Assembly (NCBI GenBank): GCA_028700425.1
Contig: JAQVSP010000003.1
Coordinates: forward strand, 1-51,065
Direction of reading: 5' to 3'
DNA length: 51,065 nucleotides
DNA from: Sphaerochaetaceae bacterium
Lineage (GTDB): Bacteria > Spirochaetota > Spirochaetia > Sphaerochaetales > Sphaerochaetaceae
This document shows positions 23,879-33,429 of the stretch, piece by piece (the first letter of the stretch is position 1; each line of letters starts with the position of its first letter). The notes beneath the pieces are model-generated. The model was not told where the DNA came from. It searched no databases and worked only from the letters and a program-made list of their open reading frames with translations. The position numbers were made by a program, and so were the translations under genes.

Positions 23879-24816
23879 GCTCTACCTTTGGAACAATCTG
23901 CCGCCTTACTACCTTTGGTGAATCCCACGGGCCCTGCATTGGCATGGTGCTTGATGGGCTGGAAAGCGGGCTGGAAGTGGACCTGAGCTTTATTAGGAGC
24001 CTGCTAGCCAGACGAAGGCCCTCTCATAGCTTCGAGACCTCAAGAGTCGAGGCAGACGAGCTGCACATAGAAAGCGGAATCAAGGATGGCAGGACCACTG
24101 GAGATCCTCTTTGCATGCTCATCGAGAACAAGGCTCATGATGATAAGTCCTGCATAAAGGGCTTCTATCGCCCGGGCCACGGGGACTATGTCTACAGCCA
24201 GCGCTTTGAGAACGCCAACCTTCTAGGAGGCGGCCGCTACAGCGGGCGAGAGACAGCAGCTAGGGTGGCTGCGGGAGCCATAGCCATGCTGGCACTGAAA
24301 AAGAAGGGCATTGAGCTATCCTCAGCCCTTGTCCAGGCCGGCCTTGAGACAGATCCAGAGCGCTTTGAGACAGCGATAGACAATGCCAGATGCAACAAGG
24401 ACTCAATTGGAGGCATCATTCTCCTTAGGGCCAGCGGACTGCCCATAGGACTGGGGGAGCCGATCTTCGACAAGGCCGAGGCTCTTCTCTCCCATGCCAT
24501 AATGAGCATAGGATCGGTGAAGGCCATAAGCTTTGGAGACCTGGACCTGTCCAGCGCTCTGTCAAACAACCAGAAAGCCTCCGGTGGAATGGTGGCCGGG
24601 CTCACTGATGGAACCGAGCTGCTGGCAAGAGTCACCTTCAAGCCCACTCCCTCCATAGCAGCTGAGCAGAATATCCTTTTTCAGGATGGGACTGTCCAGA
24701 GCATGAGCCTTGAAGGACGCTTTGATGCCTTTCTTGGCTACAGGATAGGCTGCGTGATCGAGGCCATGGCAGCCTTGAGCCTGCTGGATATGTGGTACAT
24801 GCGCTATGGCAGATAA
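23875..24816 (+). CDS. aroC: Chorismate synthase
   Basis: A 313-residue FMN-dependent enzyme converting EPSP to chorismate. FGTICRLTTFGESHGPCIGMVLDG holds the first catalytic His; GFYRPGHGDYVY the second; GGGRYSGRETAARVAAGAIA is the FMN/substrate signature; FDAFLGYRIGCVIEAMAAL is the C-terminal motif, with Phe in place of the usual His of RHDP. About 40-50 residues shorter than most AroC, apparently from internal loop loss. The start is TTG 23875, overlapping the aroK stop (TTGA), with GGAGG 6-8 bases upstream. The 3' end overlaps the XPB gene by 11 bases. Confidence 0.92.
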   Translation: MSSTFGTICRLTTFGESHGPCIGMVLDGLESGLEVDLSFIRSLLARRRPSHSFETSRVEADELHIESGIKDGRTTGDPLCMLIENKAHDDKSCIKGFYRPGHGDYVYSQRFENANLLGGGRYSGRETAARVAAGAIAMLALKKKGIELSSALVQAGLETDPERFETAIDNARCNKDSIGGIILLRASGLPIGLGEPIFDKAEALLSHAIMSIGSVKAISFGDLDLSSALSNNQKASGGMVAGLTDGTELLARVTFKPTPSIAAEQNILFQDGTVQSMSLEGRFDAFLGYRIGCVIEAMAALSLLDMWYMRYGR

Positions 24817-26446
24817 GCCCTTGATAATCCAAAGCGACAGGTCAATGCTGCTGGATGTCCATCATCCCCTCTTTGCCGAATGCCGCAACGCAATCTCACC
24901 TTTCTCAGAGCTCATCAAGAGCCCCGAGCATGTCCACACCTATGCAGTGACATCCTTGTCGCTGTGGAATTCACTCTGCTCTGGGTCCACCCAGGCATCA
25001 ATCCTTGACACCCTGGCGAAGTACAGCGCCTATGGCTTGCCAGATTCCCTTTCCTCCTTCATAACCGATGTATGCTCCCGCTTTGGGGTCATAAAGCTCA
25101 CAGAGGAGGATGGAAGGCAGGTCCTGAGGATCCATGACAACAGGGTTGCCTTCATGATACTTGGCAAGAAGGCTGTCACAGACCTTCTTGGAGAGCGCAT
25201 AGGCACAGATTATGCCTATGAGATAAACCCCTTGGACAGGGGAAGCCTCAAGGTTCTGCTGATCAAGCTTGGCTTTCCTGTGGAGGACCTCATTCCGCTG
25301 AACCGAAGCGAGGACATTTCAATTGCCTTCAAGCCAGGCTTCAGCCTGAGGCCTTATCAGAAGAACGCAAGCGACTCGCTTCTTGGGGATGGAAGGCCTG
25401 GGCTGGGATATGGGGTCATAGTAGCTCCCTGCGGAAGCGGAAAGACAATTATCGGGCTTGACATCATAATCAGGCTTCACACCCCTACCATCATACTCTG
25501 CCCTTCCATAGTCAGCGCCCATCAATGGAGAAACGAGCTGCTGGACAAGACCGACATAAAGGAAGAGGACATTGGCGAGTTCTCCGGAGAGAGCAAGAAT
25601 CCAAGAAGCATAACGCTATGCACCTACCAGGCCTTGACCTACAGGCCTGACAAGGACGTCAGCTACTTTCCCAACATGGACCTGGTCAAGAGCCGTCCTT
25701 GGGGGCTGGTGATATACGACGAGGTCCATATGCTCCCCGCCCCTGTATTCAAGTTCACAGCAAGCCTGCAGAACCTTTATAGGGTTGGATTGACAGCAAC
25801 CTTGATAAGAGAGGACGGCCTGGAGGCCGATGTCTTCTCGCTGGTAGGGCCAAAGAGGTTTGACGAGCCCTGGATTGAGCTTCAGAACCAGGGCTTCATA
25901 GCAAGCGCCACCTGCACTGAGATACGCATTCCTCTGTCCAGCAGCCAGCTGGCTTCATACTACAGCTCAGGATCCCGTGCCAAGTTCACCATAGCAAGCT
26001 GCAATGTTGACAAGACCGCGGTGGTAAAGGAGCTACTGGAAAGGCACAAGGGCCAGCAGATCCTGATAATCGGGCAGTTCCTGGACCAGCTCAAGGAACT
26101 TTCAGAGACGCTTGGCTACAGCCTGCTTACTGGATCCACCTCAAACAAGGAGCGCGAAAGGCTGTACAGCGCCTTCAGAAACGGCGAGGAGAAGGTGCTT
26201 GTGGTATCCAAGGTTGCCAACTTCGCTGTTGACCTGCCCGATGCCTCAGTGGCCATCCAGGTATCAGGAACCTTTGGCTCCAGGCAGGAGGAAGCCCAGA
26301 GGCTTGGAAGGATCATGAGGCCAAAGGAGATTCCCTCTTCCTTCTACACCATAGTCACACGCTATTCCCCGGAGGAGGAATTCTCGGCGAACCGCCAGAA
26401 GTTCCTTGCCGAGCAAGGCTACAAATACCAGCTGGAGATACGCTGA
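24806..26446 (+). CDS. XPB/Ercc3-family superfamily 2 DNA helicase
   Basis: A 546-residue homologue of the eukaryotic TFIIH helicase XPB, in the bacterial branch known from Treponema and Actinobacteria. The N-terminal HPLFAECRNAISPFSELIKSPEHVHTYAVTSLSLWNSL is the bacterial XPB N-domain. The helicase core has Walker A APCGSGKT (about 206-213), DEVH (about 305-308), TAT in GLTATLIREDG with the XPB-specific RED motif, and GSRQEEAQRLGRIMRPK (motif VI). Expected to unwind or remodel damaged or transcribed DNA. It is translationally coupled to aroC (11-base overlap) and to the downstream partner gene (TGATG). Confidence 0.93.
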   Translation: MADKPLIIQSDRSMLLDVHHPLFAECRNAISPFSELIKSPEHVHTYAVTSLSLWNSLCSGSTQASILDTLAKYSAYGLPDSLSSFITDVCSRFGVIKLTEEDGRQVLRIHDNRVAFMILGKKAVTDLLGERIGTDYAYEINPLDRGSLKVLLIKLGFPVEDLIPLNRSEDISIAFKPGFSLRPYQKNASDSLLGDGRPGLGYGVIVAPCGSGKTIIGLDIIIRLHTPTIILCPSIVSAHQWRNELLDKTDIKEEDIGEFSGESKNPRSITLCTYQALTYRPDKDVSYFPNMDLVKSRPWGLVIYDEVHMLPAPVFKFTASLQNLYRVGLTATLIREDGLEADVFSLVGPKRFDEPWIELQNQGFIASATCTEIRIPLSSSQLASYYSSGSRAKFTIASCNVDKTAVVKELLERHKGQQILIIGQFLDQLKELSETLGYSLLTGSTSNKERERLYSAFRNGEEKVLVVSKVANFAVDLPDASVAIQVSGTFGSRQEEAQRLGRIMRPKEIPSSFYTIVTRYSPEEEFSANRQKFLAEQGYKYQLEIR

Positions 26447-28284
26447 TGCTTATCAACGACAATGAATCCTATCAGCTTTTCTGCTCACTGCTTGGACAGG
26501 CTCCAACATTCTTCGATGTCTACAAGACCTATTTTGGTTCCTTGCCAAGCCCCTTCAACAAGTCACGGATGCTTGAGGACCTTTTCATCAAGCTATCCAG
26601 CGCCTCTGTCGTGAAGTCCGTGATGGACTCAATTACGCCAGTGCAGTCAGCCATACTTACCTACATAAGGATCAACGGCAAGGTTCAGCTGAAAGCTATG
26701 CTTGCCCAGCTCTCCAGCCTAGGGCAGCAGGAGGTTGCCGCCGAGCTTGACAGCCTTCTGTCAAAGGGCCTTGTCATACAGGCCTCTCAGCTCTACGTCC
26801 TAAGCCCTGTGTTCAAGGATGAGGATCTGGAGAAGGTCATGAGCCTTCCAAGGACCGTTGACCTGCCTGAAAGGCCGCAGGTCAGGATCATCAGCAACAT
26901 GGCAATGTTTTTGTATGCAATCCTTGCATTGATCATCAACCGAAAAGCCACAGCCAATGGCGCCATAAGGTTCAAGAAGGCAGATTGCGACATATTCAGC
27001 TGCAGCAAGGAGACGCTGGAGAGCCTGGCCTCCGATGCCAGCCATCTGTTTGCTGTCTCAGGAGTCATCGATGCCAAGACAGACAATCTGAAGATAAATC
27101 CAAATATGGCAAGGGATTTCTTCAGTGCAGAGACCTATCGCATAGGCTGCGCCTTCCTTGAGCTTAAGCAATTCGGCCTTCAATACTACGAAAAGCATCT
27201 TTTCCGATCTGTATACCAGATGATATTCAGCCACCAGACAAAGGTCCCTCTTCTTAAGGCAGTGCAGAGATGCTTCATGGGCGGAGTTCCAGTCCAGACC
27301 ATCTCCACCATAATCCAGGGCCTATATCAATATGGCCTGATCGACTGGTCAGATGAGGCCATCAGCGTGAAGCTGGATACCCCAAAGGCCCCAATCCTTG
27401 ATACAGACCTGAAGGCGAACTATTTCTCCAGGCCTCCTCTTGGCTCCCTTCTTCCCTTGTTCTGCGAGCCTGTAAAGAGCGATGAGGCAACCGTGCTGGC
27501 CTTTTCCAAGCAAAGCGTGTTTGCAGCCTTTTCAGCAGGCCTTGAATCCAGCCTCATAGAGGGCGAGCTTGAATCGTCCTTCTTCCGCAGCCAGCTTGAA
27601 GCCTACACCAGGGAGCATTCCAGGGCATGCATCTATGAAGGCACTGTCCTGGTCCTTGATGCAGATGTGGCGGACTTCATCTCCCAGAGCCCGACCATTG
27701 AGCCTTACATCATAAAGCGCCTCAGCCAGAAGGTCTTCTTCATGAAAGGCTCAAGGAAGGACATGAAGGCCTGGTCGACCCAGCTCAACAAGCTTCTAGG
27801 AAGCAAGGCTGAGATACCTGTGATCACCGAGCCATCCGCTGATGCAGATACCTTTCTCTCAAGCGACTGGAATGATGACAGCCATATCATGCCAAGATCA
27901 AGCAGCATAAGCCTTGAGCCTGGGTATGAGGACAGGACCAGGGAGCTTAAGGACAGGCTATTCAAGGATGCACAGGAAATGGGCCTGCTGAATGCAGAGC
28001 TTCAGCAAGCCATCGAGGATGGCACAGTCATCCAGAAAGCTCAGTTTGCCCTTTATTCAAGAAAGCCCGAGCCTGGATGGGGCGACTACAGCGATGCCAT
28101 TCTTACCGCCCAGTCGGCAGGCCTTCCCATTGTCTATAGGGACAAGGTCCTTAAGCTTCAGCGCTGCAGGAAGCAAAGCGATGCAGTATGCGGATATGGC
28201 TACAGCGTGGTGGATGAATCAATGACCTACGTGAGCCTCTCACGCTTTGAGAAGCCCAGGATACTGCATCATCTGCACGTCTAG
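26446..28284 (+). CDS. XPB-associated protein, Helicase_C_3-like
   Basis: A 612-residue protein starting in the TGATG overlap with the XPB gene. In Actinobacteria and spirochaetes XPB is commonly adjacent to a protein with an XPB/Ssl2-like helicase-associated domain. Here N-terminal winged-helix stretches are visible (SITPVQSAILTYIRINGKVQLKAMLAQLS; about 60-120), then a long helical middle, and a C-terminal part with ACIYEGTVLVLDADVADFISQSP...KKLSQKVF-type strands that fits the Helicase_C_3 pattern. No nuclease motif like archaeal Bax1 is recognised. Probably acts as a DNA-binding partner of XPB; this is inference from neighbourhood and weak similarity. The stop shares CTAG with aroDE. Confidence 0.7.
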   Translation: MLINDNESYQLFCSLLGQAPTFFDVYKTYFGSLPSPFNKSRMLEDLFIKLSSASVVKSVMDSITPVQSAILTYIRINGKVQLKAMLAQLSSLGQQEVAAELDSLLSKGLVIQASQLYVLSPVFKDEDLEKVMSLPRTVDLPERPQVRIISNMAMFLYAILALIINRKATANGAIRFKKADCDIFSCSKETLESLASDASHLFAVSGVIDAKTDNLKINPNMARDFFSAETYRIGCAFLELKQFGLQYYEKHLFRSVYQMIFSHQTKVPLLKAVQRCFMGGVPVQTISTIIQGLYQYGLIDWSDEAISVKLDTPKAPILDTDLKANYFSRPPLGSLLPLFCEPVKSDEATVLAFSKQSVFAAFSAGLESSLIEGELESSFFRSQLEAYTREHSRACIYEGTVLVLDADVADFISQSPTIEPYIIKRLSQKVFFMKGSRKDMKAWSTQLNKLLGSKAEIPVITEPSADADTFLSSDWNDDSHIMPRSSSISLEPGYEDRTRELKDRLFKDAQEMGLLNAELQQAIEDGTVIQKAQFALYSRKPEPGWGDYSDAILTAQSAGLPIVYRDKVLKLQRCRKQSDAVCGYGYSVVDESMTYVSLSRFEKPRILHHLHV

Positions 28285-29726
28285 AATGTTATGCTGCAGC
28301 TTGGCGGCAGGTGGTAGCCGGTGAAGAACTCAAACTGAAGCTTGCCCTGCTCCAAAAGCATGTCCTTGCCGAACATCAAGCGGCATCCTGCCTTGCTTGC
28401 ACGGCTGAGGAACTTTGTCATGCCAGGCTTGTAGATCAGCTCGCAAACTCTCTCAGACCCTGTGAACCCGAGCTTGGGAGCTGGATCCTTGCCGTCATCT
28501 GGAGCCATTCCAACAGGAGTGGCCTGGACAATCAGATCGGCTTTCCCAGTATATTTTCCTGCATTATCAAGGCTGTCATAGGCGCTCATGGTCTCGGCTG
28601 CGAGAACCTTGGCCCTCTCGGGGCTGCGGTTTAGGATGGTGACCTGGCAGCTGTAGGTCTTTAAGGCCCACACAACAGCTCTAGCAGCTCCACCTGCCCC
28701 TACAACGATGGCAGTCTTGATCTTCTTGTCGATCAGGTCCTTCTCCAATGGGGTGAGAAAGCCATAGTAGTCTGTGTTGTAGCCTTTCCATAAGCCTGGC
28801 TCCCTTATGACGGTGTTGCAGGAGCCGATCCTGATGACTTCCCTGCTTGTCCTGCCCAAAAATGGGATCACATCCCTCTTGAAGGGGATTGTCACTGAGA
28901 ATCCGTTTATCTTCAGCTGTTCAGCCAGGCGGAAGAACGCTCTGATGCTTTCTGCCTGGAAAGGAACATATATTGCATTGAAGTGTATGGCGTGGAATCC
29001 TGGATTATGGATCATTGGGCTCACAGTCTGCATGACAGGATTCCCGACGACCCCATATATCCTGGTCTGTGCATTGACTCTGTCAGCATGGTACAGCTCG
29101 CACAGATCTCTTGGGCTTAGCATGCCTGGAGCGGCTTCCTCGTCGCTGCAATAGGTCAGTATGGATCCAAGCTTCTTGTAGAGGACTCTGGTCGGAACTC
29201 CAAAATCGCCCATTCCGACAATGATCTTCCTTGGGATGTTGGCAAGCTGTGTCTGGACTGAGAACAAGGTCATCAGGTCCTCTGTCTTCTGAGGCATGAC
29301 AGCTAGCTTTGGTATGTCCCCGTCCTTGGCAAGCTTGGTTATGAGGCTGAATATGTCCACAGGGATTCCAGTGAAATCATGATGGCTTCTGATTATCTGG
29401 ACGCCCTTTGCCCTGACCGAGTCAAGAAAGGCCTTTCGCCTTACATCATCCTCTATGTCCAGATATGCAAATCCACCTTCAAGAGCCTGCTCAAGATACT
29501 CGATGCGCTGCTTTTCGCTGAGGGTGCACTTGCCGCCCTCGGAGGTTCGCCTGAAAGTAAGGATTACTGGAAGGTCCACCTGGCTGGGAAACAGCTTAAC
29601 ATCAGAGAGCTCTGAAGCCTTAAGGTAATCCATCCGAAGCTCAGCTGCATTTATGTAGGGACGGTTTTTCCAGAACTGATCAAGATCTTCCTTGATGGTC
29701 TTTCCGGTCATGGTCAAGCAAAGCAT
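28281..29726 (-). CDS. aroDE: Bifunctional 3-dehydroquinate dehydratase / shikimate dehydrogenase
   Basis: A 481-residue fusion carrying steps 3 and 4 of the shikimate pathway. The N-terminal type I AroD (about 1-215) has AAELRMDYL (ExRxD), SHHDF with the catalytic His, and PKLAVMPQ with the Schiff-base Lys. The C-terminal AroE (about 220-481) has VVGNPVMQTVSPMIHN, SVTIPFKRD with the catalytic Lys, NTDYYGFL, and NADP-binding VVGAGGAARAVVWAL. Such fusions are known in plants, Chlamydia and some spirochaetes. ATG 29726 with GGAGG upstream is preferred over GTG 29732. With aroK and aroC on the facing operon, four shikimate activities cluster here. Confidence 0.95.
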   Translation of the reverse strand: MLCLTMTGKTIKEDLDQFWKNRPYINAAELRMDYLKASELSDVKLFPSQVDLPVILTFRRTSEGGKCTLSEKQRIEYLEQALEGGFAYLDIEDDVRRKAFLDSVRAKGVQIIRSHHDFTGIPVDIFSLITKLAKDGDIPKLAVMPQKTEDLMTLFSVQTQLANIPRKIIVGMGDFGVPTRVLYKKLGSILTYCSDEEAAPGMLSPRDLCELYHADRVNAQTRIYGVVGNPVMQTVSPMIHNPGFHAIHFNAIYVPFQAESIRAFFRLAEQLKINGFSVTIPFKRDVIPFLGRTSREVIRIGSCNTVIREPGLWKGYNTDYYGFLTPLEKDLIDKKIKTAIVVGAGGAARAVVWALKTYSCQVTILNRSPERAKVLAAETMSAYDSLDNAGKYTGKADLIVQATPVGMAPDDGKDPAPKLGFTGSERVCELIYKPGMTKFLSRASKAGCRLMFGKDMLLEQGKLQFEFFTGYHLPPSCSITF

Positions 29727-29763
29727 GCACACCCTCCATATCCTTGTAAGTCAAAGCGCCTTT

Positions 29764-29793
29764 ATGATAGAATCAATAATACTTGAAATCCAA
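29764..29793 (-). promoter_or_regulatory. Promoter of aroDE
   Basis: On the minus strand: TTGGAT (29793-29788), 18-base spacer, TATCAT (29769-29764). A leader of about 30 bases ends in GGAGG before ATG 29726. The remaining AT-rich DNA to 29863 should hold the ABC-F promoter, which I could not fix. Confidence 0.5.
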
Positions 29794-29863
29794 AAGCGTT
29801 TCAATAAACTTTGCATAAAAAATAAATATTGATGCAAAATTTGCAAACATAAGGTTAAGAAAA

Positions 29864-31822
29864 ATGAAGACTCTTCAAGCACAGGATATAAATCTGGCAT
29901 TTGCCGATAGGGACTTGCTAAGGAATGTAAGCTTCACTCTTGACCAGAACAGCCGTGTGGCTCTGGTCGGAGGAAATGGAGAGGGCAAGTCTACGCTGCT
30001 GAAGATTGTCTGCGGAGCCATGGAGCCAGACAGCGGGACTATATCCAGGACAAAGGATTCGGTGATCACCTATCTGCCGCAGTCTGACATAGTCCTAGGT
30101 TCTGATACTGTGGCAGCAGAGCTTGACAAGGCCTTCGAGAGCCTGCACAGCCTGGAGCAGAGACGCCAGCAGGCAGCAGGCTTGCTGGCCCATGATGCTC
30201 ACAACGCCAGCCTGGTCATTGAGCTGGGGGAGCTGGATGAGAAGCTGCAAAGCTCTGGCTACTACGACCGCAGCCTCAAGGTTGCCATGATAGCCCATGG
30301 GCTGGGCTTTGAGGAGAAGGACATGGGCATGCCATGCTCCACCTTCAGCGGTGGCTATCAGATGAGGATTGCACTGGCAAAGGTGCTTCTGAGCGATCCC
30401 GACTTCATGCTTCTCGATGAGCCCACAAACTACCTCGACCTGGATACCCGAGTCTGGCTGAAGAACTACCTTAAGACCTTCAAGGGAGCTGTGATGCTTG
30501 TCTGCCATGATCGCTATTTCCTTGATCAGACAATAAATGAGGTCTATGAGCTTTTTAATTCCAACTTAAAGCACTACAGCGGCAACTACTCCGAATACGA
30601 GAGACAGCGCCAGCTTGAGCTGGACCAGCTTGAGGCAGCCTTTCGCAAGCAGCAGGCCGAGATAGAGAAGGCCGAGGCTTTCATAGAGAAGTTCCGCTAC
30701 AAGGCGACAAAGAGCCGCCAGGTCCAGTCAAGGGTAAAGGCCCTGGAGAAGATAGAGCCCGTGGTCATCCCTGGCCATCTCAAGAAGCTGGTCTTCCACT
30801 TCCCCCCTGCCCCTCACAGCCCCAACACCATAGTGAACATAGAGGGCCTTCATAAGCAGTGGAGCCCAGACAAGGTCATCTATGACGATTTCAGCCTCCA
30901 TGTGGCAAAGGGCGAGCACCTGGCCGTCACTGGACACAACGGAATCGGCAAGACGACGCTGCTTCGCATCATCGCCGGCGAGGACACAGACTACACGGGT
31001 ACCGTAAGCCTAGGACCTGGAGTCAAGCCTGGCTTCTTTGCCCAGGACAATGAAAAGGGCCTGGATCCCTCCAACACGGTTCTCGAGGAGATACAGAGTG
31101 TTGCAACCACTGCAGACCTTCCCAGGCTTCGCAGCATGCTGGGAGCCTTTCTCTTCCAGGGCGATGACATCTACAAGAGCGTAGGAGTGCTGTCGGGTGG
31201 AGAAAGAAGCCGCCTGTCGCTTCTGAAGATCCTGCTTCACCCAACAAACCTGCTTATCCTTGATGAGCCGACAAACCATCTGGACATCAATGCAAAGGAC
31301 ATGCTGCTGGATGCACTTAAGGAGTATGAGGGAACCCTGATCTTCGTAAGCCATGACAACTACTTCATCAAGGACCTTGCAACCTCGATCCTGTATGTAT
31401 CCCACCAGGCCCCAGAGCTCTTCAAGGGCGATTACGAGTACTTTGCCTGGAAGATGGAGAGCCGAGACAGTGTCGGAGAGCCCCAGTCAAGGCCGCCTGC
31501 AGTGCAAAAGCAGGTCGAAGAGCCACCTGCAGAGGCTGTAAAGCCGCAAGCCTTCAGCCGAGAGGAATCCAAGAGGCAAAGAGCCAAGAGGTCCAAGCTC
31601 AAGGCCAGCCTTGAGGATCTTGAGACTCTCAGCCTCACTATCAAGGCCCGCATAAAGGCCGATGAGGACAAGATGGCCCTTGAGGAATACTATTCTGATG
31701 GGCTGAAGATGAAGGCCCTGGCTGATGACGTGGAGAAGGCAAAGGCTGAGCTTGAGAGAACAGAAGGCCAATGGCTCGAGACCTCAATGGCCCTGGAGGA
31801 GCTTGACAATGAAGCTCTCTGA
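29864..31822 (+). CDS. ABC-F family ATPase
   Basis: A 652-residue soluble twin-ATPase of the ABC-F class, which acts on ribosomes or stalled translation and has no membrane domain. First cassette: Walker A GGNGEGKST (about 36-44), FSGGYQMRIALAKVLL, LLDEPTNYLDLDT. The linker/arm is charged and helical (ERQRQLELDQLEAAFRKQQAEIEKAEAFIEKFRYKATKSRQVQSR). Second cassette: GHNGIGKTT, LSGGERSRLSLLKILL, ILDEPTNHLDINA. The last about 110 residues are a charged coiled coil, as in YheS/Uup-like members. ATG 29864 is preceded by AAGG. The 3' end overlaps maf by 14 bases. Confidence 0.93.
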   Translation: MKTLQAQDINLAFADRDLLRNVSFTLDQNSRVALVGGNGEGKSTLLKIVCGAMEPDSGTISRTKDSVITYLPQSDIVLGSDTVAAELDKAFESLHSLEQRRQQAAGLLAHDAHNASLVIELGELDEKLQSSGYYDRSLKVAMIAHGLGFEEKDMGMPCSTFSGGYQMRIALAKVLLSDPDFMLLDEPTNYLDLDTRVWLKNYLKTFKGAVMLVCHDRYFLDQTINEVYELFNSNLKHYSGNYSEYERQRQLELDQLEAAFRKQQAEIEKAEAFIEKFRYKATKSRQVQSRVKALEKIEPVVIPGHLKKLVFHFPPAPHSPNTIVNIEGLHKQWSPDKVIYDDFSLHVAKGEHLAVTGHNGIGKTTLLRIIAGEDTDYTGTVSLGPGVKPGFFAQDNEKGLDPSNTVLEEIQSVATTADLPRLRSMLGAFLFQGDDIYKSVGVLSGGERSRLSLLKILLHPTNLLILDEPTNHLDINAKDMLLDALKEYEGTLIFVSHDNYFIKDLATSILYVSHQAPELFKGDYEYFAWKMESRDSVGEPQSRPPAVQKQVEEPPAEAVKPQAFSREESKRQRAKRSKLKASLEDLETLSLTIKARIKADEDKMALEEYYSDGLKMKALADDVEKAKAELERTEGQWLETSMALEELDNEAL

Positions 31823-32387
31823 TTGCATAGGCTCCATCATCCTTGCCAGCCAGTCCCCTGCCCGCAAGGCTGTGCTTGAGAGCATGGGCATCAAGGTGAC
31901 TGTCCATGTCACTCATGCTGATGAGACTCATGAAGGCTCTGATCCTGGCTCAATAGTAGCCCTGCTGGCCAGGCGCAAGCTGGACAGCGCAATCAAGAGC
32001 CTTGGCGACAGAGAGTGCATACTATGCTGTGACACGCTCGTCTACTGCAATGGCGCACTTGTGGGCAAGGCGCACAGCCCTGAAGAGGCAAGAGGAATGC
32101 TCAGGTCCTTCAGCTCCCAGTCCCAGGAGGTCTACAGCGGCTATGCCTTGCTTTATTCAGGCAGGATCATTGAAGGCTTTGACAAGGCTGTTGTAACCTT
32201 CAAGGCTCTTTCTGATGAGCAGATAGACAGCTACATAAGCACAGGCGAGTATATTGGAGCTGCCGGGGCCTATCGAATACAGGGCAAGGCGAGAGCCTTA
32301 ATCGACTCCACACAAGGCGACATCAACACCGTCATAGGGCTTCCCCTTGCTGCCTTGGAGCAAAGGCTGGACGAACTTTGCAGATAA
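31809..32387 (+). CDS. maf: Maf/YhdE-family nucleotide pyrophosphatase
   Basis: A 192-residue house-cleaning NTPase that hydrolyses non-canonical or methylated nucleoside triphosphates. SIILASQSPARKAVLESMGIKV is the N-terminal signature (ASxSPRR, here ASQSPAR), followed by ALLARRKLDSA, CDTLVYCNGALVGKAHSPEEA (catalytic Asp) and EYIGAAGAYRIQGKARALIDSTQGDINTVIGLPL. The start is ATG 31809 inside the ABC-F gene end. An earlier in-frame start is rejected because it adds sequence unrelated to the family. Confidence 0.92.
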   Translation: MKLSDCIGSIILASQSPARKAVLESMGIKVTVHVTHADETHEGSDPGSIVALLARRKLDSAIKSLGDRECILCCDTLVYCNGALVGKAHSPEEARGMLRSFSSQSQEVYSGYALLYSGRIIEGFDKAVVTFKALSDEQIDSYISTGEYIGAAGAYRIQGKARALIDSTQGDINTVIGLPLAALEQRLDELCR

Positions 32388-32400
32388 TGAGCCTCAAGGC

Positions 32401-32430
32401 TTGAAACAATCAAGGCTTTTCTGCAATAAT
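32401..32430 (+). promoter_or_regulatory. Promoter of rpsB-tsf
   Basis: TTGAAA (32401-32406), 18-base spacer, AATAAT (32425-32430). Transcription would start near 32437, giving a leader of about 90 bases that contains the hairpins described separately. Confidence 0.45.
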
Positions 32431-32438
32431 CAATGTTA

Positions 32439-32521
32439 CCGTGCTTGCACGGAATCTCCGCCTTTGGCGAGAAATATTTGAAGGGTGCTAAGTTAGTGAG
32501 ACTATTTAGCCAATATAGGAG
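32439..32521 (+). promoter_or_regulatory. Structured 5' leader of rpsB
   Basis: Between the promoter and ATG 32528 are two tandem hairpins: CCGTG-CTTG-CACGG (32439-32452) and CTCcGCC-TTT-GGCGAG with a bulged C (32456-32471). GCTAA (32487-32491) can pair with TTAGC (32506-32510) just before AGGAG (32517-32521). Leaders of rpsB are autoregulated by S2 in other bacteria, so this is a candidate S2-binding leader; no covariation evidence is available. Confidence 0.45.
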
Positions 32522-32527
32522 TTAACT

Positions 32528-33427
32528 ATGTCAGTAGTTACAATGAAGAGCCTGCTCGAGTCAGGCGTGCATTTTGGGCACCAGACTAAGCGCTGGAATC
32601 CGAAGATGGCCCGTTTCATCTTCAGTGAGAGAAACGGAATCCATATCATCGACCTGCAGAAGACAAGCAAGTGCATCGTCTCCGCCTATGACGTGATCAC
32701 AAAGACAGTCAAGGCAGGAAAGGACGTTCTCTTCGTTGGAACCAAGAAGCAGGCACAGCAGGCCATCGAGACCGAGGCAAAGAGATGTTCCATGCCTTAT
32801 GTCAACAACCGCTGGCTCGGCGGAATGCTCACAAACTTCACCACCATCAAGAAGTCAATCACAAAGCTCAAGAAGATCGAGAAGATGGAAATCGACGGAA
32901 CCTTCGACAGCCTCACAAAGAAAGAAGCATCCAATTACCTTGAAGAGAAGTCAAAGCTCGAGAAGAACCTTGGCGGAATCAAGGAGATGAGCGAGCTCCC
33001 GGGAATCGTCTTCGTAATCGACACCCGCAAGGAAGCAATTGCAATCGCAGAAGCCAACAGGCTTGGCATCCCAGTAGTTGCAGTAGTCGATACAAACTGC
33101 GATCCCACTGGAATAGACTATCCAATCCCGGGCAACGATGATGCAATAAGGGCCATCAGCCTCTTTGTTGAGATCATTGCAAACGCAGTAATTGACGCGG
33201 ACAACAACGTCGGCATCCAGATCATCGAGACCATGCCTGCCAACGAGGAAGAGTATCAGCATCCGGAAGTGGACAAGGACCTGCAGATTGAAGCAGAGGC
33301 CGAGGCCGAGAAGGAAGCAGAGGAGGCCGCAGCTAAGAAGGCCAAGGCAGCCAAGAAGGCAGCAAAGGTACAGGAGAGCGACGATAACGCTGAAGCCGAT
33401 GAAGCTTCAGAGAAAGAGGAGAACTGA
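32528..33427 (+). CDS. rpsB: 30S ribosomal protein S2
   Basis: A 299-residue uS2. The core is unmistakable: [104 protein letters not shown]. After about residue 240 it ends in a low-complexity Ala/Glu/Lys tail of about 50 residues ([23 protein letters not shown]) absent from E. coli S2. AGGAG lies 6 bases before ATG 32528. tsf follows after 2 bases. A similar tail occurs on L9 in this genome. Confidence 0.98.
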   Translation: MSVVTMKSLLESGVHFGHQTKRWNPKMARFIFSERNGIHIIDLQKTSKCIVSAYDVITKTVKAGKDVLFVGTKKQAQQAIETEAKRCSMPYVNNRWLGGMLTNFTTIKKSITKLKKIEKMEIDGTFDSLTKKEASNYLEEKSKLEKNLGGIKEMSELPGIVFVIDTRKEAIAIAEANRLGIPVVAVVDTNCDPTGIDYPIPGNDDAIRAISLFVEIIANAVIDADNNVGIQIIETMPANEEEYQHPEVDKDLQIEAEAEAEKEAEEAAAKKAKAAKKAAKVQESDDNAEADEASEKEEN

Positions 33428-33429
33428 CA

